A DNA stretch of 7,825 nt. It comes from CAKVOD01 sp050872805 (GTDB lineage: Bacteria > Bacillota > Clostridia > Christensenellales > UBA1242). The stretch spans positions 1 to 7,825 of the forward strand of contig JBNMHN010000060.1 of NCBI GenBank assembly GCA_050872805.1, given 5' to 3'. The notes beneath the pieces are model-generated. The model saw only the letters and a program-made list of their open reading frames with translations, had not been told where the DNA came from and made no database searches. Position numbers and translations under genes: made by a program. Of the stretch, positions 4,922 to 7,825 are shown piece by piece. How positions within the stretch are numbered: the stretch's first letter is position 1; each line of letters opens with the position of its first letter.

Positions 4922-6316
4922 ATGGATAACAAATTGACAATGGATAAAATGGTTGCGTTTTGCAAGGACAACGGCTTTGTCTTTCAGGGCAGCGAAATTT
5001 ATGGTGGACTCGCGAATTCGTGGGACTATGGCCCACTCGGCGTTTTGCTAAAGGCTAATGTGCGCGATGCGTGGTTCAAGAAATTTATAACTGAAAATAA
5101 ATACAATGTTGCGATAGAGAGTGCGATTTTGATGAACCCAAAAGTTTGGGAAGCGAGCGGACATATCAAGAGCGCGACTGACCCGCTTATGGACTGCAAG
5201 GCGTGCAAGTCGCGCCACAGGGCTGACCACTTGATTGAGGCGTATTTGAAAAAGCACCCCGACATTGATTTTGACCCGAACGGCAAGACGGATGAAGAAC
5301 TTGAAAACTTTGTTTTTGAGCACAAAATTGCTTGCCCGATTTGCGGCAAGAGCGATTTTTCGCAAATTAGACAATTCAACATTATGTTCAAGACCTTTCA
5401 AGGCGTCATTGAGGACAAGACGAGCGAGATTTATTTGCGCCCTGAGACTGCGCAAGGTATGTTTGTCAACTTCAAAAACATTGTGCGTTCGATGCGCAAA
5501 AAGGTTCCGTTTGGAATTGGGCAAATCGGTAAGTCGTTTAGAAACGAGATTACGCCGGGCAACTTTATTTTCCGCACGCGCGAGTTTGAGCAAATGGAAC
5601 TTGAGTTTTTCTGCAAGCCGGGCACTGACTTAGAGTGGTTTGCTTATTGGAAGGACTTTTTGAAGAATTTCCTTTTGTCACTTGGTATGCGTGAGGAAAA
5701 CTTGCGTTTGCGCGACCACAGTGCGCAAGAGTTGTGCTTTTACAGCAAGGCAACGACCGATTTTGAGTACAAATTCCCATTCGGTTGGGGCGAACTTTGG
5801 GGACTTGCTGACCGCACGGACTACGACCTCAAGCAACATATGCAGTACAGCGGCGTGAACTTGGAGTACACTGACCCTGTTACGAACGAAAAGTATGTTC
5901 CGTACTGCATTGAGCCAGCGGTTGGGTTGACGCGCCTAACGCTTGCGTTTTTGATGGACGCTTATACTGAGGAAGAACTTGAGGACGGACAAACACGTGT
6001 TGTTTTGAAGTTGCATAGGTTCTTAGCGCCGTACAAGGTTGCGGTGTTGCCGCTTATCAAGAAGAACCACGCTGAGAAAGCGGACGAAATTTACACGGAA
6101 TTGTGCAAGCATTTCTCCGCGACGTATGACGAATCGGGCAGCATTGGTAAGCGCTATCGTCGTCAAGACGAGATTGGTACGCCGTTCTGCGTGACGGTTG
6201 ATGATGAGACGCTTGCGAGCGGTACAGTTACGGTTCGCGAGCGCGATTCGATGCAGCAGGAGGTTATTCCGCTTGCTGAACTTTCATCCTACATTTCCTC
6301 CCGCATCACCTTCTAA
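4922..6316 (+). CDS. glyS: Glycyl-tRNA synthetase, single-chain (alpha2) type
   Basis: This class II synthetase charges tRNA-Gly in the cytoplasm. It is the homodimeric eukaryote/Thermus-like type, not the two-subunit GlyQ-GlyS type. At 464 aa it has the usual length. The N-terminus has NGFVFQGSEIYGGLANSWDYGPLG (15-38). Cys pairs at 92/95 (CKAC) and 138/141 (CPIC) are likely zinc ligands. YLRPETAQGMFVNF follows near 171-184. Motif 2 is FRNEI...FRTREFEQMELEFF (206-230). Motif 3 is EPAVGLTRLTLAF (331-343), where relatives often have GADR but the Arg is kept. The anticodon-binding domain is at about 360-464 (APYKVAVLPL, GSIGKRYRRQDEIGTPFCVTVD). The ATG at 4922 is preferred over a GTG at 4913 because AGGTGA (4911-4916) serves it as RBS. 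It is the second gene of an operon with the DegV gene. A palindromic repeat begins on the base after its TAA. Confidence 0.97.
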   Translation: MDNKLTMDKMVAFCKDNGFVFQGSEIYGGLANSWDYGPLGVLLKANVRDAWFKKFITENKYNVAIESAILMNPKVWEASGHIKSATDPLMDCKACKSRHRADHLIEAYLKKHPDIDFDPNGKTDEELENFVFEHKIACPICGKSDFSQIRQFNIMFKTFQGVIEDKTSEIYLRPETAQGMFVNFKNIVRSMRKKVPFGIGQIGKSFRNEITPGNFIFRTREFEQMELEFFCKPGTDLEWFAYWKDFLKNFLLSLGMREENLRLRDHSAQELCFYSKATTDFEYKFPFGWGELWGLADRTDYDLKQHMQYSGVNLEYTDPVTNEKYVPYCIEPAVGLTRLTLAFLMDAYTEEELEDGQTRVVLKLHRFLAPYKVAVLPLIKKNHAEKADEIYTELCKHFSATYDESGSIGKRYRRQDEIGTPFCVTVDDETLASGTVTVRERDSMQQEVIPLAELSSYISSRITF

Positions 6317-6356
6317 CGGGGATAGCCCCGCGGCTGTGGGTTGGGCGAGTGACTCT
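6317..6356 (+). repeat. Palindromic repeat copy 8, directly after the glyS stop
   Basis: CGGGG-ATAG-CCCCG (6317-6330) starts on the first base after TAA and is followed by CGGCTGTGGGTTGGGCGAGT. It is the third gene in the window with a repeat hairpin exactly at its stop codon. Confidence 0.75.
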
Positions 6357-6368
6357 ATATATACTTTG

Positions 6369-6399
6369 GTACATAGTTAAACTACTATGTACTTTTTTT
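6369..6399 (+). terminator. Rho-independent terminator of the degV-glyS operon
   Basis: GTACATAGT (6369-6377), loop TAAACT, ACTATGTAC (6384-6392) and seven T (6393-6399). The core GTACATAG...CTATGT and the sequence before it resemble the terminator at 3687-3715. Confidence 0.85.
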
Positions 6400-6402
6400 A
6401 TT

Positions 6403-6472
6403 GCTGGCGCGGTCAAAAAGTTTTGCTACATCATAATGTATCGGGCTACTTAAATATATTGACCGCGTCAGC
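6403..6472. repeat. 70-bp element with 14-base terminal inverted repeats
   Basis: GCTGGCGCGGTCAA (6403-6416) is the reverse complement of TTGACCGCGTCAGC (6459-6472) except for one position, which is a G-U pair in RNA. The interior is non-coding and AT-rich. The right end matches the element before glnS (1262-1293). It may be a tiny non-autonomous mobile element or a large regulatory hairpin; no target-site duplication is evident. Confidence 0.55.
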
Positions 6473-6478
6473 ATATAC

Positions 6479-6512
6479 AAAAAACAATGCCTTGCAAAAC
6501 GTTGTTTTTTGT
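6479..6512. terminator. Possible bidirectional terminator
   Basis: AAAAAACAA (6479-6487) pairs with TTGTTTTTT (6502-6510) around a 14-base loop, giving an A-tract on one side and a T-tract on the other. The stem is AT-rich and weak. It sits just before the next promoter. Confidence 0.4.
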
Positions 6513-6541
6513 TTGACTTAATTTATCAAATTTATTATAAT
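6513..6541 (+). promoter_or_regulatory. Strong promoter of the lipoprotein/AlkD-like operon
   Basis: TTGACT (6513-6518), a 17-base spacer and a perfect TATAAT (6536-6541), with the predicted transcript start about 20 bases before the ATG at 6568. Confidence 0.8.
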
Positions 6542-6567
6542 AAAGGTATTATTGATTTGAGGCGAAA

Positions 6568-7026
6568 ATGGTAAAGAAAGTAGGGTTGGTTTTCACACTT
6601 ATTATTGCAATGATTATGTTTTGTGGCTGCAGCGGGATTTTTAGTAATGAGTTGCGGTTGATTACGACGTCGCAAATCGAAAACTTTACTATTTCTGACG
6701 GCAAGGACGGGTTGCGCTTTTCGGGCGAAAACACGATTGCAAATTTTTACAACCGCGTTAAGAGCATATATGTTCGCAAGGACAGGCTTGCGGAGCAAGA
6801 AAACGGCACAAAGTACTTTGGCGAAATGGTTTTGAAGGTGGAAGTTGATGCGTCGCGCGACAGGGAGTTCAAGTTTGACATTGTAAAGACTGGCACGGGC
6901 TTGCAAAAAGTGTATTATATTCAAAAAATTTACAACGAAAAATACTATTTATCTGAGCAACTTTCGCAAGATTTAGTCGACTACTTTTACAACCTATATT
7001 ATGAAAATACAATCGTTATTGATTGA
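6568..7026 (+). CDS. Predicted lipoprotein, 152 aa, unknown function
   Basis: The N-terminus MVKKVG followed by a hydrophobic stretch (residues 5-18) and FCGC (18-21) looks like a lipoprotein signal with Cys21 as the lipidated residue; the -3 Phe and -2 Cys are not typical of a lipobox, so cleavage is likely but not certain. The mature part of about 130 residues is charged, rich in Lys, Tyr, Asn and Glu, with no repeats and no further membrane segment, suggesting an exposed domain on the outer face of the membrane. GAGG at 6559-6562, 5 bases before the ATG, supports the start. I do not recognise the mature domain. The AlkD-like gene begins 11 bases after the TGA, so the two are probably co-transcribed from the 6513 promoter, although their jobs appear unrelated. 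Confidence 0.82.
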   Translation: MVKKVGLVFTLIIAMIMFCGCSGIFSNELRLITTSQIENFTISDGKDGLRFSGENTIANFYNRVKSIYVRKDRLAEQENGTKYFGEMVLKVEVDASRDREFKFDIVKTGTGLQKVYYIQKIYNEKYYLSEQLSQDLVDYFYNLYYENTIVID

Positions 7027-7037
7027 TTGGAAACGTT

Positions 7038-7825
7038 ATGAAAAATAAATTTGATATAGAAAGAATCAATGCACAATTGGAGCGTTGCGCCACCCCACAA
7101 AAAGAGGCGTGGTCGCGCAGTATTATTCAAACGCAAATGCCGATGCTTGTCGTTATGTCGGCGGACATAAACGCGATACTAAAGACGATTGCGGCGGATG
7201 AGGTTGTTCCGTATTTGGATGCGGAAGTCTTTAAATATTATGAAAACACCATTATTTTCGCGAAAACTCTACATCGTGTGCGCGATTTTGAATTGTTCAA
7301 GCATTATTTATACAAGTTGATACCTGTCATTGACAACTGGGCAACCGTCGACGCTCTTTTGTGGTGCGATAGCGCACGGCTGCAGGTACAGTCAGTACAA
7401 GCAAGAGACTTTTGTAGTCGAAGTAGTGATGTCCGTTCTAGTAACATCAATGCTCAATGCGATAGCGCGCCGTTGCAGTCGGGGCAAGATTGCTTGCTGG
7501 AACTCAGCAAGACACTGCTTTTGGACACGCGCACTTTTGCGCGAAGAATAGGAGTTCGCATACTTTTCAAGTACTTAGATGACGCGAATATTGATAGCAC
7601 GCTTGCGCTTGTCAAGACTATGAAAAACGAACCCGAATATTATGTCAATATGTGCATTGCGTGGCTATTGTGCGACAGTTTTATCAAGCAGCGTGAAAAA
7701 ACGCTCACGTTTTTGTCACTTGACAACGTGAGCGAATTTGTGCTACGCAAAACCATTTCAAAATGCTGCGACAGTTTCCGTGTCACTGCCGCCGACAAAA
7801 CTCTTTTGCGCGCTTTACTCAAATA
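7038..7825 (+). CDS. AlkD-like DNA alkylation repair protein with in-frame repeat insertion (3' truncated by window)
   Basis: The frame is open from ATG 7038 through the window end (262 codons), with only a weak GGAAA RBS. It matches the HEAT-like AlkD family, DNA glycosylases that remove bulky or cationic alkylated bases. The recognisable blocks are YYENTIIFAKTLHRVRDF (83-100 region upstream of the active site), IDNWATVD with Trp101 and Asp105 at the spacing of the B. cereus AlkD Trp109/Asp113 pair, RRIGVRILFKYL, EPEYYVNMCIAWLL and LRKTISKCCDSFRV near the C-terminus. Between Trp109 and Leu153 lies extra sequence of about 36-42 residues not expected in the family. It is encoded by two copies of the palindromic repeat, reading CDSARLQ (110-116) and CDSAPLQ (141-147). 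Frame and downstream motifs are intact, so the gene is not obviously broken. Whether the enzyme is active is unknown, because the insert starts only four residues after the catalytic Asp. Confidence 0.85.
   Translation, partial: MKNKFDIERINAQLERCATPQKEAWSRSIIQTQMPMLVVMSADINAILKTIAADEVVPYLDAEVFKYYENTIIFAKTLHRVRDFELFKHYLYKLIPVIDNWATVDALLWCDSARLQVQSVQARDFCSRSSDVRSSNINAQCDSAPLQSGQDCLLELSKTLLLDTRTFARRIGVRILFKYLDDANIDSTLALVKTMKNEPEYYVNMCIAWLLCDSFIKQREKTLTFLSLDNVSEFVLRKTISKCCDSFRVTAADKTLLRALLK
7364..7405 (+). repeat. Palindromic repeat copy 9, inside the AlkD-like gene
   Basis: GTGCG-ATAG-CGCAC (7364-7377) is followed by GGCTGCAGGTACAGTCAGTAC, the best match in the window to the intergenic tail at 3551-3572. 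It is translated as CDSARLQVQSVQ in the gene's frame. Confidence 0.8.
7457..7490 (+). repeat. Palindromic repeat copy 10, inside the AlkD-like gene
   Basis: TGCG-ATAG-CGCG (7458-7469) is followed by CCGTTGCAGTCGGGG. It lies exactly 93 bases (31 codons) after copy 9 and in the same frame, reading CDSAPLQSGQD. The tail is more diverged than that of copy 9. Confidence 0.7.

Noticed and set aside
7330..7551. A 73-codon frame overlapping the repeat region of the AlkD-like gene, which could suggest the gene is split
   Set aside because: The AlkD-like frame beginning at 7038 is continuous through this region and resumes family motifs after it; the other frame has no RBS and no recognisable product.

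Overview
The window looks like a chromosomal piece from a low-to-mid GC member of the Bacillota (Clostridia-like), probably an uncultured lineage. This is inferred from the single-chain (alpha2-type) glycyl-tRNA synthetase, a DegV-family protein, a YjzC-like small protein, a small AlkD-like DNA-repair protein, strong Shine-Dalgarno sites and good sigma-A-type promoters. All recognised genes lie on the + strand. No rRNA, tRNA, CRISPR array, transposase or phage gene is visible.

Layout. 3-203: tail of an unknown CDS. 227-999: strong promoter and an unrecognised 239-aa protein. 1000-1326: repeat hairpins and a structured leader before glnS. 1327-3009: glutaminyl-tRNA synthetase. 3010-3292: gene-free, with a palindrome, a possible promoter and three consecutive hairpins. 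3293-3442: 49-aa YjzC-like protein. 3443-4076: gene-free, packed with four copies of a palindromic repeat, three terminators, and the promoter and long leader of the next operon. 4077-6316: degV-family gene and glyS, 20 bases apart. 6317-6567: repeat, terminator, a 70-bp inverted-repeat element, a second terminator and a very good promoter. 6568-7026: predicted lipoprotein. 7038 to the window end: AlkD-like DNA alkylation repair protein, running off the edge.

The most interesting content is a family of short palindromic repeats, at least ten copies in 7.8 kb. Each has a hairpin whose stem sequence differs between copies but stays self-complementary around a fixed four-base loop (mostly ATAG, otherwise GGAC or AAAC), followed by a conserved tail related to GCTGCAGGTACTGT. 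Copies start exactly at the stop codon of three genes, two carry an attached rho-independent terminator, and two lie in frame inside the AlkD-like gene. There they add about 36-42 residues just after the catalytic Asp without breaking the frame. This resembles the Rickettsia palindromic elements in behaviour, though the sequence is unrelated as far as I can tell. A second shared element (TTGAC-N-GCGTCAGC with an inverted partner arm) sits upstream of glnS and of the lipoprotein gene.

Functionally the genes are mostly housekeeping: two aminoacyl-tRNA synthetases for translation, a probable fatty-acid-binding protein, a lipoprotein and a base-excision repair protein. No T-box signature is evident before either synthetase gene.
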